DNA from: CAYGAW01 sp964492135
Lineage (GTDB): Bacteria > Chloroflexota > Anaerolineae > UBA7937 > B3-Chlor
DNA: 48,527 bases
Direction: 5' to 3'
NCBI GenBank assembly: GCA_964492135.1
Contig: CAZBJW010000008.1
Coordinates: 1 to 48,527, forward strand
In this document: positions 16,508-24,340 of the stretch, in pieces
Layout: each line of letters begins with the position of its first letter
Position numbering within the stretch: position 1 is the stretch's first letter
Notes under the pieces: model-generated
Database searches by the model: none
What the model saw: the letters and a program-made list of their open reading frames with translations, nothing else
Told to the model about the DNA's origin: nothing
Position numbers and translations under genes: made by a program

Positions 16508-18181
16508 TCACGCTTGGTCTGTTTGCCTTCTTGTGGGCACTTTGAGGACGATCTTGGTCCCTCCATCCACCGTGGACTGGATGCTGAGATCGGCCTCTAT
16601 GAGCTCGGCTCTCTCTTGCATGCTGACCAGCCCCAGGTGACCACTCTGATCGACGTCGTCCCGGGTGGCCGCAAGGTCGAAGCCACGGCCATCGTCTTCG
16701 ATGGCAATCCGCAAGTACTCTCCGTCTTGGGCGAGGTTCAGCCAAATATTCTTGGCATTGGCATGCTTTCTGGCGTTGTTGACGGCTTCCTGAAGGATTA
16801 TGAACGCCGTCGCTTCTACTTCATCGCCCAGTCTTCCGTTGAAGCCGCCATCACTGAAATGGAAGATGGGTGATCCTGCTCCCTGGAGTTGCTCGATGTA
16901 GGCCTCGATGGCTGCCACGAGGCCCTGGGTTTCCAGAATAATGGGACGCAATTCGAAAAGTAGGATACGCGCCTCCCGCGACGCCTCCAGAACTGCTTCT
17001 TGCACGCGATCGAGCTCCTCGGCAGCTTCTTCCGGCTGGTGCTCCAGCAGTCGCTTGACATAATCAAGATTCATGGCGATAGAAGAGAGCCTTTGCAGTG
17101 TCGTGTCGTGGAGATCCCTGGCAAACTCACGCCGGGCTTCCTCCTGGACGCGAATGATCTTGTCTCTCTCCTCGCGCAGACTCCGATACAGGCGGGCGTT
17201 CTCGATGGCACTGGCTGCCTGCGCAGCCAAGGTGCCAAGGAGTCGCACGTCGGCGTCATTGAATCCCTCATCGGAGATCTTGTTGAGGGCCTCGAGGACG
17301 CCGATGGTCCGGTCTTTGATCTGCAGTGGCACACAAATGACGGATCTAGTTAGGAAGCCAGTGCGAGCGTCTGCTCCCCTGTCAAAGCGCTCATCCTGGG
17401 TGGCGTCGTTCACGATAGCGGGTTCGCCGTGAGTGGCTACCCAACCGGCTATCCCTTGATCCATGGACATTCGGTAGCTCCTCAGCAACTCCCGCTTCTC
17501 GCCGTGGAGACTGTCGAAGACCAGTTCATTGGTGTCTTCGTCGATCAGCATCAAGGTAGAAGCTTGAGCATTCAGTATCTTCGTCGCTAGCTCCATCGTG
17601 TTGTCTAGCACCTCTCTGAGGTCGAGGGTCGAGGTGAGAGCTTGGCTCGTCTTGTGCAGGAAGCCCAGTTGCTGCAAGCTCTGCTGGGTGAACGCGAGCT
17701 GCTCAGACAGTCTCGCCAGGTTTCCGATGGTCCTGGCGGCCCAGGTCAGGACGCGCCGCTCGGACATGGTGAGTGTATGGCCAGGAGGAAACACCAGGGT
17801 CAGGCAACCCGTCACCATGTCGTCATGGAGGAGAGGTGCATTCACTAGCAGATGCTGAGTAGCGTCCAAGACGTGGGAGGACAGCGGCAGGCTGTCTCCT
17901 TCTTCGATCTGCCAGGAGAGTGTGCGCAACCTATCGCGAAGACCATCTTCCCAGATCGAAATCCGACTTTCGATCTCGGGCGATAGGTCTCCTTCCCTTA
18001 CCAGTCTCGGCTGCTCCGCGACCAGCAGTAGGGAGCCGGCCTCTGCGTTCGTCGCTTGGAGCGCCTCGTGTAGGGCGTAAGGGAGGAACTCTTCGATATC
18101 GCAGTGACTGGTAAGCCTGGCCATAGTACCAAGGAGAGGTGGCCCTTGGTCAGGGGCACCGGTAGAAGCGGAAACACTCAT
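16508..18181 (-). CDS. GAF-domain sensor histidine kinase (NarL-type, HisKA_3)
   Basis: Cytoplasmic sensor kinase of 557 aa without membrane helices. The N-terminal part (about 25-160) resembles a degenerate GAF, and a clear GAF domain covers about 185-330 (ASTLMLIDEDTNELVFDS, GIAGWVATHGEPAIVND, SVICVPLQIKDRTIGVLEALN). The HisKA_3 dimer helix has the phospho-His in ARDLHDTTLQRL (H358). The ATPase domain shows N469 in EAVNNARKHA, DDGRGFD (496-502) and GHLGLVSMQERAE. GAF ligands are usually small molecules or redox cofactors; the ligand here is unknown. Its ATGA start overlaps the stop of the double-Xre gene by four bases, so the two are coupled. No response regulator is adjacent. Confidence 0.92.
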   Translation of the reverse strand: MSVSASTGAPDQGPPLLGTMARLTSHCDIEEFLPYALHEALQATNAEAGSLLLVAEQPRLVREGDLSPEIESRISIWEDGLRDRLRTLSWQIEEGDSLPLSSHVLDATQHLLVNAPLLHDDMVTGCLTLVFPPGHTLTMSERRVLTWAARTIGNLARLSEQLAFTQQSLQQLGFLHKTSQALTSTLDLREVLDNTMELATKILNAQASTLMLIDEDTNELVFDSLHGEKRELLRSYRMSMDQGIAGWVATHGEPAIVNDATQDERFDRGADARTGFLTRSVICVPLQIKDRTIGVLEALNKISDEGFNDADVRLLGTLAAQAASAIENARLYRSLREERDKIIRVQEEARREFARDLHDTTLQRLSSIAMNLDYVKRLLEHQPEEAAEELDRVQEAVLEASREARILLFELRPIILETQGLVAAIEAYIEQLQGAGSPIFHFSDGGFNGRLGDEVEATAFIILQEAVNNARKHANAKNIWLNLAQDGEYLRIAIEDDGRGFDLAATRDDVDQSGHLGLVSMQERAELIEADLSIQSTVDGGTKIVLKVPTRRQTDQA

Positions 18182-18894
18182 TGCTCTCCCGTTTCAGAGT
18201 TCTCTTCTGCGGACAGCATCGCCTCGGCAAGTTTTCTCAAAGAGTCCTGGGGCAGTTCGTACAATCTCAGCGCCATCTCCAGGTACGGAAGGCTTTCGGG
18301 ACTGCGAACGAACTCCTCGATCTCTGGAGGGAGAGCCGCCACGGTATCCCTGACAGGCAGCACGTGTGTACCATTTCTTGAGATGGATATGCAGCTTGTA
18401 AGCAGCTCCCGATCGAGGAAATCGACGAGCGACACCTCCAAGAAGGAGGCCAACAATTCCAACCGGGAAAAGGGTACGGCTTTGGTCCCGTACTCATACT
18501 TGGAGATGGTGTCAGTCGAGACACCCAATAAATCCGCGCACTGCTTTTGCGTCTTGCCTGACTTTGTGCGGGCCTGGCGCAAGAGTACTCCGATCTCCTT
18601 TTGTCGGAGTGGTATCAACTTCTTCAGGGGAGGTTTCTCCACTGGTTGCTCCAGGACCGCCGGATCATCATCCCAGAGCTGGTTCACAGGTGAGTCAAAG
18701 AAGCTGGCAAGCAGTTCAATCTCGGGCAGGGAAATGGCGCGACGACCGTACTCATACTGAGCCATCGTGTGCGGGGAGCAGCCCAACCACTCGGCGCACT
18801 CCTTCACGCTCCTGCGGGCTCGCAGCCGAGCAGCCCGGATCAGGACTCCGATCTGCTTTGAGCGGACATCGAGGGCCTTCGTGCCGTGAACCAT
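18178..18894 (-). CDS. Transcriptional regulator with two Xre/Cro HTH domains
   Basis: A 238-aa protein with two tandem Xre-type domains of similar sequence. The first is about residues 11-75 (IGVLIRAARLRARRSVKECAEWLG, then TMAQYEYGRRAISLPEIELLASFF). The second is about 98-160 (IGVLLRQARTKSGKTQKQCADLLG, then TISKYEYGTKAVPFSRLELLASFL). The repeat looks like an internal duplication. A C-terminal helical part has PESLPYLEMALRLYELPQ, which could contact partners. It leads the operon with the GAF kinase and TPR gene. GGGAGG lies five bases before the ATG, and a good promoter overlaps the divergent control region at 18926-18954. Confidence 0.88.
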   Translation of the reverse strand: MVHGTKALDVRSKQIGVLIRAARLRARRSVKECAEWLGCSPHTMAQYEYGRRAISLPEIELLASFFDSPVNQLWDDDPAVLEQPVEKPPLKKLIPLRQKEIGVLLRQARTKSGKTQKQCADLLGVSTDTISKYEYGTKAVPFSRLELLASFLEVSLVDFLDRELLTSCISISRNGTHVLPVRDTVAALPPEIEEFVRSPESLPYLEMALRLYELPQDSLRKLAEAMLSAEENSETGEQ

Positions 18895-18925
18895 CGGGCC
18901 TCCCTGAGTCTATTATGTGACACGA

Positions 18926-18954
18926 ATTATAGCACAAGATAGACAGGGGGACAA
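18926..18954 (-). promoter_or_regulatory. Promoter of the Xre-kinase-TPR operon
   Basis: Minus strand: TTGTCC (complement of 18949-18954), 17-base spacer, TATAAT (complement of 18926-18931). The -35 lies only nine bases from the -35 of the divergent promoter at 18964, so a regulator binding between them (perhaps the Xre protein itself) would affect both. Confidence 0.75.
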
Positions 18955-18963
18955 TGACGAGAG

Positions 18964-18992
18964 TTGACACGCCAGAGGGACTGTGCGATAAT
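18964..18992 (+). promoter_or_regulatory. Promoter of the structured leader and PHP operon
   Basis: TTGACA at 18964-18969, 17-base spacer, GATAAT at 18987-18992. The expected start is near 18999, about 180 bases before the PHP start codon, leaving a long leader. Confidence 0.78.
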
Positions 18993-18998
18993 GCGCTG

Positions 18999-19168
18999 CG
19001 TGTTCGGCACATGGGATTCTTGGTGTGGAACTTCCTGAGAGAAAGGTCTCTCTCAACAAGTCTTGTAGGCCGAGGGGGTCGGTAGTGTGCTAATCCTGCG
19101 CGACCGTGGTGGCCCGGGAGGGTTGCGCAACTCGATCCGGGTGAGCTGAGACCTCAGCTCGTTTTCTT
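18999..19168 (+). ncRNA. Structured leader RNA ending in an intrinsic terminator
   Basis: The leader is densely self-complementary. TGAGAGA at about 19035 pairs with TCTCTCA some 12 bases on. GGGATT near 19013 can pair with AATCC at about 19092, closing a multi-branch region. CCCGG at about 19114 pairs with CCGGG at about 19137 around GTTGCGCAAC. Finally, GAGCTGA (19143-19149) pairs with TCAGCTC (19154-19160), followed by GTTTTCTT. That last hairpin is a standard terminator placed 14 bases before the PHP start codon, as in riboswitches and attenuators. I do not recognise a known riboswitch class. A stand-alone small RNA is the alternative. Confidence 0.5.
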
Positions 19169-19181
19169 GTGGGGAAGCGGC

Positions 19182-19844
19182 ATGCCTCGCATGCTTAGGG
19201 CGGATCTGCATGTTCATACGTGGTACTCCAAAGACAGTCTGATGTCACCTGAGGAGATTGTCAGGGGGTGCCAGGAAAAGGGCTTGAGCGCGGTGGCGAT
19301 TACGGATCACAACACCATTATCGGGGCGTTGGCCTTGCGGGACATCGCGCCGTTTCCCGTCATTGTTGGCCAGGAGATTTCGACTACGCACGGGGAGGTG
19401 ATAGGGCTATTCCTGGAACGAGAGGTGCCGAGGGATCTATCTCCGGGCAAGGCGGTTGCGTTCATCAAAGAGCAGGGAGGCTTGGCAGGGGTGCCCCATC
19501 CCTATGACAGGCTGCGCGGCGAGACTCTGGAAAGACAATCCTTGGACGAGATTGCTGGACGTCTGGATTTCGTCGAAGGTTTCAACTCTCGGGTCACACT
19601 CTCTCGAGACAACCGCCGTGCCCAGGCGTTCGCACGATCCAAAGGACTGCCTTGCACGTCAGGCAGCGATGCGCACAGCCTCTACGAACTGGGACGGGGA
19701 TACATGGAGTTGCAGCCGTTTCACGGCAAGAGCGAGTTCTTGGAGAGCCTCTCCTCTGGGCGAATCGCGGGGAGCTTGAGCCCTTTCTTGGTTCACGTCT
19801 TGAGCATCGTTGCCAGGATGCGCCGGAGGTCAGTCAGAGGGTAA
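19182..19844 (+). CDS. PHP-domain metal-dependent phosphoesterase
   Basis: A 220-aa PHP-family protein, likely a phosphoesterase acting on nucleotides or sugar phosphates in the cytoplasm. Metal-binding motifs are in the usual order: ADLHVHTWYSKDS near the N-terminus (DxHxH), ITDHNTI (second HxN/D motif), GQEISTTHGEVIGLF (Glu and His ligands), GVPHPYD (His) and the terminal SGSDAHSLYELG (DxH). The start at ATG 19182 is chosen over a TTG at 19167 because GGGGAAG lies just before it and the TTG is inside the terminator tail. It is followed after three bases by the PrsW-family gene. Expression may depend on the leader. Confidence 0.85.
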   Translation: MPRMLRADLHVHTWYSKDSLMSPEEIVRGCQEKGLSAVAITDHNTIIGALALRDIAPFPVIVGQEISTTHGEVIGLFLEREVPRDLSPGKAVAFIKEQGGLAGVPHPYDRLRGETLERQSLDEIAGRLDFVEGFNSRVTLSRDNRRAQAFARSKGLPCTSGSDAHSLYELGRGYMELQPFHGKSEFLESLSSGRIAGSLSPFLVHVLSIVARMRRRSVRG

Positions 19845-19847
19845 TGC

Positions 19848-20867
19848 ATGCAAGTCCTGCTGGTCCTGCTGTTCGCAACCCTTACGGTCTTGGCAGCCGT
19901 TGTTCCTGCGGTGCTTTACAGCCTGCTCATGTGGTGGTTGGACAGGTACGAGAAAGAGCCGTGGGGATTGCTTGCGGCCACATTCATCTGGGGCGCGATT
20001 CCTGCTGTAGTCTTGTCCCTCGGGGGGGAGTTCCTCCTGGGCGTCCCCTTCTCGGGATTACTTGGCGAGGCCAGCGGACAGATCATTGGTGGCAGCGTGG
20101 TCGCGCCCGTGGTGGAGGAGGCAGTCAAGGGACTCGCTCTCTTGCTCCTGTTCCTCATCTTCAGGTGGGAGTTTGACGGTCTCCTGGACGGCATAGTCTA
20201 TGGCGCCCTCGTCGGGCTTGGGTTTGGCATGACAGAGAACCTTTTCTATTTCCTTGCGGGGTTGCTCGAAGGTGGGACTGGGGACTGGTTGATGGTCGTC
20301 TTCACGCGCACTATGGTCTTCGGCTTGAATCATGCCATGTTCACCAGCATCACCGGCATCGGCTTCGGCTACGCGAGCATGGCCACCAACACCTGCACCC
20401 GGTGGCTTGCACCTCCTCTGGCGTTGGGCGGGGCCATCTTGGCTCATGCAGTGCACAACGTGTCCACACGCCTCGCTGCGGACTTGTGTTGGCCTGTGGT
20501 GATCAGCCTTGCAAACGCATGGGGCGGGGTCTTCGTTGTCCTGGCCATAGTCTTCTTGTCCTGGGAGAGGGAAAGGCGCTGCATAGTGGAGGAGCTGGGG
20601 GACGAGGTGGGGGCTGGGACCATTTCCGACGTGGAATACCTCACTTTGGCTTCCTACCGGCACCGCGCGGCTGCACAAGGCAGAGCTCTAGCCAGGCATG
20701 GATTGCGGGAGGCTCGCCTGGTTGGGAGGTTTCATCAGTTGGCTACCGAGTTGGCTTTCAGAAAGTATCGTCTGCGTACCGGGCGAGCTGGCGAGAGAGA
20801 TCAAAGGGAAGTCACTCGGCTTCGTGACCAAATCAAGTCCCTGCGGGCTGAGATACCTGAGGTGTGA
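19848..20867 (+). CDS. PrsW-family intramembrane metalloprotease
   Basis: Integral membrane protein of 339 aa, probably a site-1-type or stand-alone intramembrane protease. About eight helices lie in the first 235 residues. Signature residues are present: E33-rich WWLDRYEKEPWGLL after the first helix, VVEEAVKG (E90-E91, metal/catalytic), YGALVGLGFGMTEN (E130, N131), GLNHAMFTSITG (H162) and LAHAVHN. The last 100 residues are soluble and charged and may regulate the protease. PrsW cleaves anti-sigma factors in Bacillus; a substrate here is unknown. The RNA for the FecR-like protein is 14 kb away, so no local link is claimed. Confidence 0.88.
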   Translation: MQVLLVLLFATLTVLAAVVPAVLYSLLMWWLDRYEKEPWGLLAATFIWGAIPAVVLSLGGEFLLGVPFSGLLGEASGQIIGGSVVAPVVEEAVKGLALLLLFLIFRWEFDGLLDGIVYGALVGLGFGMTENLFYFLAGLLEGGTGDWLMVVFTRTMVFGLNHAMFTSITGIGFGYASMATNTCTRWLAPPLALGGAILAHAVHNVSTRLAADLCWPVVISLANAWGGVFVVLAIVFLSWERERRCIVEELGDEVGAGTISDVEYLTLASYRHRAAAQGRALARHGLREARLVGRFHQLATELAFRKYRLRTGRAGERDQREVTRLRDQIKSLRAEIPEV

Positions 20868-20887
20868 ACTGAAAGGGGATACCGGAG

Positions 20888-22240
20888 ATGGACCTAGATG
20901 GAGACCGCTGTCCTAGTTGTAGAGCCCGCAACCCCGAAGGAGCCAATTTCTGCTTGAACTGCGGCGCGGGGCTGGGTGACCGCCAGGCCGCCAGACAACG
21001 ACGCAGGGTTGTCGTAACGGGACTGGGAGCGGTCACTCCTCTGGGCCTGACTGCCGAGGAGACCTGGAAAGGTCTTCTCGAGGGGCGTTCGGGCATTAGT
21101 CTGGTTACGGAAGTCAACGTCGAGGACTACCCGACCAAGATAGCGGGGGTGATCAGAGATTTCGATGCCGGGCAATACATGGATCGCAAGGAAGCCCGGC
21201 GGATGGGTCGATATAGCCAGTTGGCCGTGGCGGCAGGAGAGATGGCGCTGGAAGACGCCCGTGTCTTGGGTGACAACATCGACCGCGAACGAGTAGGCGT
21301 CATTATGGGGACCAGCGGCGGTGGCGCGATTGAGGAGTGTGAGAAGGCGTGTCGGATCATGCTGACCAAGGGAGGGATGCGCATTTCTCCCTTCTTCCCG
21401 GTTACCGTGAGCGTCAACGTCGCGGCACATCACATTAGTCGTCTCCACGGCCTTGAGGGATATAACTCCACGGTGGTCACTGCCTGCGCCTCCGGCACGC
21501 AGGCGATAGGCGAGGCCACTGAGGTGGTCCGCCGGGGCGCGGCAGAGATCATGGTTGCTGGTGGGACAGAATCTGGTATCTGTGAGCTGAGCGTGGCTGC
21601 CTTCTCGGTGGCACGCGGCTACTCACAGCGCAACGATGAGCCGGAAAAGGCGTCGCGCCCCTTTGACGTGGACCGAGACGGTTTCGTGCCGGCAGAGGGG
21701 GCGGGGGTCCTGATCCTCGAGGAGTTGTACCACGCTTTGCAGCGTGAAGTCCGCATCTATGCTGAGGTGCTTGGCTACGCGGGCACTGCGGACACCTACC
21801 ACCTGATTGCACCAGATCCCGAGGGCAAAGCGGCCGCGCGAGCCATGGCAGGGGCTGCCGAGGATGCCCACATCGCCCTGGAAGACATAGACTACATCAA
21901 TGCCCATGCCACGTCCACCGTCTTGGGGGACGTGGCTGAGACCGTTGCCATCAAGAGGGCTTTCGGCGAGCGTGCCTATCACACACCGATAAGCGCCACC
22001 AAATCCATGACGGGACATCTGATCGGGGCTGCGGGGGGTGTGGAGGCACTTGCGTGCGTGCTTACGATTCGAGACAACATCATACACCCCACCATCAACC
22101 TGGACAAGCCTGACCCTCAGTGCGATCTGGACTACGTGCCCCACGTGGCACGAAGAGCCCAGGTGGATATCACTCTATCTAATTCGTTCGGCCTTGGAGG
22201 ACAGAACGCTTGCCTGATCTTGGGCAGATACCAGGACTGA
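20888..22240 (+). CDS. fabF: Beta-ketoacyl-ACP synthase II with N-terminal zinc ribbon
   Basis: Condensing enzyme of fatty-acid synthesis, complete and apparently active. The first 30 residues carry C8-x2-C11 and C22-x2-C25 (RCPSC, FCLNCG), a zinc ribbon not normally part of FabF. From RRVVVTGLGAVTPLG (about 38) the protein is an ordinary KAS II: the nucleophile is C200 in VVTACASGTQ, and catalytic His and Lys residues lie in INAHATSTVLGD (H340) and KSMTGHLIGAAGG (K372, H377). The end LSNSFGLGGQNACLIL is typical. The ribbon is in frame with no stop between, 20 bases after the PrsW stop, so it seems a genuine fusion. A regulatory or protein-docking role for the ribbon is inference. Confidence 0.9.
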   Translation: MDLDGDRCPSCRARNPEGANFCLNCGAGLGDRQAARQRRRVVVTGLGAVTPLGLTAEETWKGLLEGRSGISLVTEVNVEDYPTKIAGVIRDFDAGQYMDRKEARRMGRYSQLAVAAGEMALEDARVLGDNIDRERVGVIMGTSGGGAIEECEKACRIMLTKGGMRISPFFPVTVSVNVAAHHISRLHGLEGYNSTVVTACASGTQAIGEATEVVRRGAAEIMVAGGTESGICELSVAAFSVARGYSQRNDEPEKASRPFDVDRDGFVPAEGAGVLILEELYHALQREVRIYAEVLGYAGTADTYHLIAPDPEGKAAARAMAGAAEDAHIALEDIDYINAHATSTVLGDVAETVAIKRAFGERAYHTPISATKSMTGHLIGAAGGVEALACVLTIRDNIIHPTINLDKPDPQCDLDYVPHVARRAQVDITLSNSFGLGGQNACLILGRYQD

Positions 22241-22285
22241 GGCTGCAGTCAACTTGATCTTGGGCTGCTGCACGCTGATGGCGAT

Positions 22286-22314
22286 TTGACATGTATGCCG
22301 TTCTGTGGCATACT
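22286..22314 (+). promoter_or_regulatory. Promoter of the T-box/ileS operon
   Basis: TTGACA at 22286-22291, 17-base spacer, CATACT at 22309-22314, immediately ahead of the T-box leader. Confidence 0.75.
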
Positions 22315-22331
22315 GTGGAAAAGGCCCAAAG

Positions 22332-22614
22332 GCAGTGATGGAAACGAGTAGGCAGCCGGCCGTCGTTCAGAGAGTCTGGATCAGGTGTGAGCCAGATACG
22401 GGGGCACCGCTGAAAATCCTTCCGGAGCCGCCAACCGAAATGGCAGTGAAGACAGAGCCAGAGTAGACTTGGCCGGGAACGCCGCCCGTTATCAATGGTG
22501 AGGGTATGAGCACGTACCCTTAACGAGGGAGCGGGATACCGCTAAATAGGGTGGTACCGCGGGAGCGAAGGGTTACGAAGAGAGCTCTCGTCCCTATCAG
22601 GGGCGGGAGCTTTT
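22332..22614 (+). ncRNA. T-box leader, isoleucine-type, with terminator
   Basis: A tRNA-sensing leader. The AGGGTGGTACCGCG T-box sequence is at 22548-22561, matching the conserved antiterminator bulge that pairs with the uncharged tRNA end. Stem I features are present: GAAACGAGTAGGCAG near its start and the AGAGAGTC...GTGAGCC distal-loop pattern at 22370-22395. The specifier loop is at GAAAATCC, in which ATC (22416-22418) is an isoleucine codon, agreeing with ileS downstream. The terminator stem is 22584-22610 (GCTCTCGTCCC against GGGGCGGGAGC), followed by TTTT. When isoleucyl-tRNA is uncharged, the antiterminator forms and the operon is expressed. Confidence 0.88.
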
Positions 22615-22631
22615 GATATCTTGGAGGGCAC

Positions 22632-23600
22632 GTGGTATCTGTTCGCGAAGCTCAGTTGGGTGATCTCCCAGGCATAAGGAGACTTCACGGCCGGGGAAGC
22701 GAGTCTCAAAGGCGGCTGGATCCCAGACTGCCTCCTGCACCTGGGAATGAGGAGCGGTTCACAAACGCGCTTCGATCGCTGGACGGGTCAGTGTCGGGCG
22801 TAGCCTTAGTGGCCGAAGAGAGCAACACGGAGGGGATGGTCGGTTTTGCCACTGGCAAGATTATGGACAATGCGCCTTTCGCCTCTCCAGAGTTCGGGCA
22901 TGTGGGCTGCCTGTACGTTGATGAGGGCCGTCGTGGCGAGGGGACTGGACATAAGCTTTCGATGGCGGTAAACGATTGGTTCAGAGACGAAGGGGTGAAC
23001 GTGGCGCAGGTTGATGTATGCCACCGGAATCCCCCACTGAAGCGGTTTTGGGAGGATAGAGGGTTTACCAGGTTCCTGGACCATCTGTACTGCGAAGGAG
23101 GGAGGGAGGTGATGACAGATGGGGACCCCGTTGTAGCAGTCCGCCAGGCACGGGCCGGGGACCAGGACGCAGTCGTATCCCTGTGGGCGGAGATGATGGA
23201 TTATCATGCGCCTATCGACGAGCGGCTGAGAATAGCAGGGAACTGGAGACGATACGTCGGCCGGGCGACAACGCAGTGGTTGACCGGTGCGGAAACGCGC
23301 CTGCTGGTGGCCGAGGTCGGAGAGCATGTGGTCGGCTTCGCGGTGGGGGGCCTGGTCGATATCAGACTCGGGCTCAAACCTGGGCTCCATGGTCACATCG
23401 CGCATATGTGTGTCAATGAGCAGTGGAGGAGGCGGGGCGTCGGCCGGCGGCTGTTTGCGTCGTTGAGAGATTTGTTCCGCGAGCAAGGTGTTTCGCCGAT
23501 CCATGTGTACGTCTCTCCCTTCAACTCTGTGTCACAGCTTTTCTGGCGCAGCCTGGGTTTCGGAGATTACATAGAACGGCTCTGGTGCGACTTGACATAA
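22632..23600 (+). CDS. Tandem GNAT-domain acetyltransferase
   Basis: A 322-aa protein with two GCN5-type acetyltransferase domains. The first (about 1-155) shows GHVGCLYVDEGRRGEGTGHKL, and the second (about 165-322) HIAHMCVNEQWRRRGVGRRL. In each, the R/Q-x-x-G-x-G/A loop binds acetyl-CoA; the first has RRGEGTG and the second RRRGVG. The C-terminal YVSPFNSVSQLFWRSLGF is the usual NxxxxxxYxxxGF-like acceptor end. The start is GTG at 22632 behind GGAGG. It is the first gene of the T-box operon, 11 bases before the AlaX gene, so it is induced when isoleucine is scarce. The substrate is unknown; acylation of an amino acid or a small aminated compound is possible. Confidence 0.85.
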   Translation: MVSVREAQLGDLPGIRRLHGRGSESQRRLDPRLPPAPGNEERFTNALRSLDGSVSGVALVAEESNTEGMVGFATGKIMDNAPFASPEFGHVGCLYVDEGRRGEGTGHKLSMAVNDWFRDEGVNVAQVDVCHRNPPLKRFWEDRGFTRFLDHLYCEGGREVMTDGDPVVAVRQARAGDQDAVVSLWAEMMDYHAPIDERLRIAGNWRRYVGRATTQWLTGAETRLLVAEVGEHVVGFAVGGLVDIRLGLKPGLHGHIAHMCVNEQWRRRGVGRRLFASLRDLFREQGVSPIHVYVSPFNSVSQLFWRSLGFGDYIERLWCDLT

Positions 23601-23611
23601 CGGAGGCTCTG

Positions 23612-24325
23612 ATGACGGAACTACTTCATCTGATCGACAGCTATGCGCGGGAGTTCGAGGCCACCGTGACTGGCGTCGAGGGGAGCGGGGTGGTCTTGGA
23701 TAGGACGGGCTTCTATCCTCGAGGAGGTGGGCAGCCGAGCGATACCGGAACCCTCCGGGATGCTGAAGGACGGAATTACCAGGTGCGCAAGGTTGAGAGA
23801 GTCAAGGGCCAGGTGGTGCACGAGCTGGAAGGCGAGCCTCCAGTTCAGGGCACCAAAGTGCGGGGCTTCATTGACTGGGATCGTCGCTACAAGTTGATGC
23901 GTACCCACACCGCCCTGCACATACTGTGCGGCGTCATATGGCGAGACTACGGTGCTTCGGTGACGGGCGGCAACATGCAGCCTCTGAAGGCACGAATGGA
24001 TTTCGAGTTGGAGAGTATGAGCGCGGAGTTCTCCGACCAAGTGGAGTCCAAGATCAATGGGGAGGTGGAGGCGGCTCGGTCCGTGCTGACCAGGATACTG
24101 CCTCGGGCAGAGGCGTTTCAGATTCCTGACTTGATCCGCACCAAGATAAACCTCTTGCCCGATGGTATCCAGGAGGTAAGGGTGGTGGAGATAGAGGGTC
24201 TCGACTTGCAGGCCGATGGCGGCACCCATGTGGCGAATACCAAGGAGGTAGGTCGCATCAGGGTTACGGGTCACGAGAGCAAAGGGCGCATCAACAAGCG
24301 GTTGCGCATCGAACTGGACGAATAA
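23612..24325 (+). CDS. AlaX-type alanyl-tRNA editing protein
   Basis: A trans-editing hydrolase of 237 aa related to the editing domain of alanyl-tRNA synthetase, which removes serine or other wrong amino acids from tRNA. TGFYPRGGGQPSDTG (about 35-49) and the metal site HTALH (H99, H103) are clear, as is DGGTHVANTKEVG. The usual third ligand position, Cys in CGGTH, is Asp (D202) here, followed by H206. This occurs in part of the family but should be checked. The start at ATG 23612 follows GGAGGCTCTG; the longer open frame upstream overlaps the GNAT gene and is not used. It lies between the GNAT gene and ileS in the T-box operon, 15 bases before ileS. Confidence 0.85.
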   Translation: MTELLHLIDSYAREFEATVTGVEGSGVVLDRTGFYPRGGGQPSDTGTLRDAEGRNYQVRKVERVKGQVVHELEGEPPVQGTKVRGFIDWDRRYKLMRTHTALHILCGVIWRDYGASVTGGNMQPLKARMDFELESMSAEFSDQVESKINGEVEAARSVLTRILPRAEAFQIPDLIRTKINLLPDGIQEVRVVEIEGLDLQADGGTHVANTKEVGRIRVTGHESKGRINKRLRIELDE

Positions 24326-24340
24326 CGGGAGGTTGTCCAG

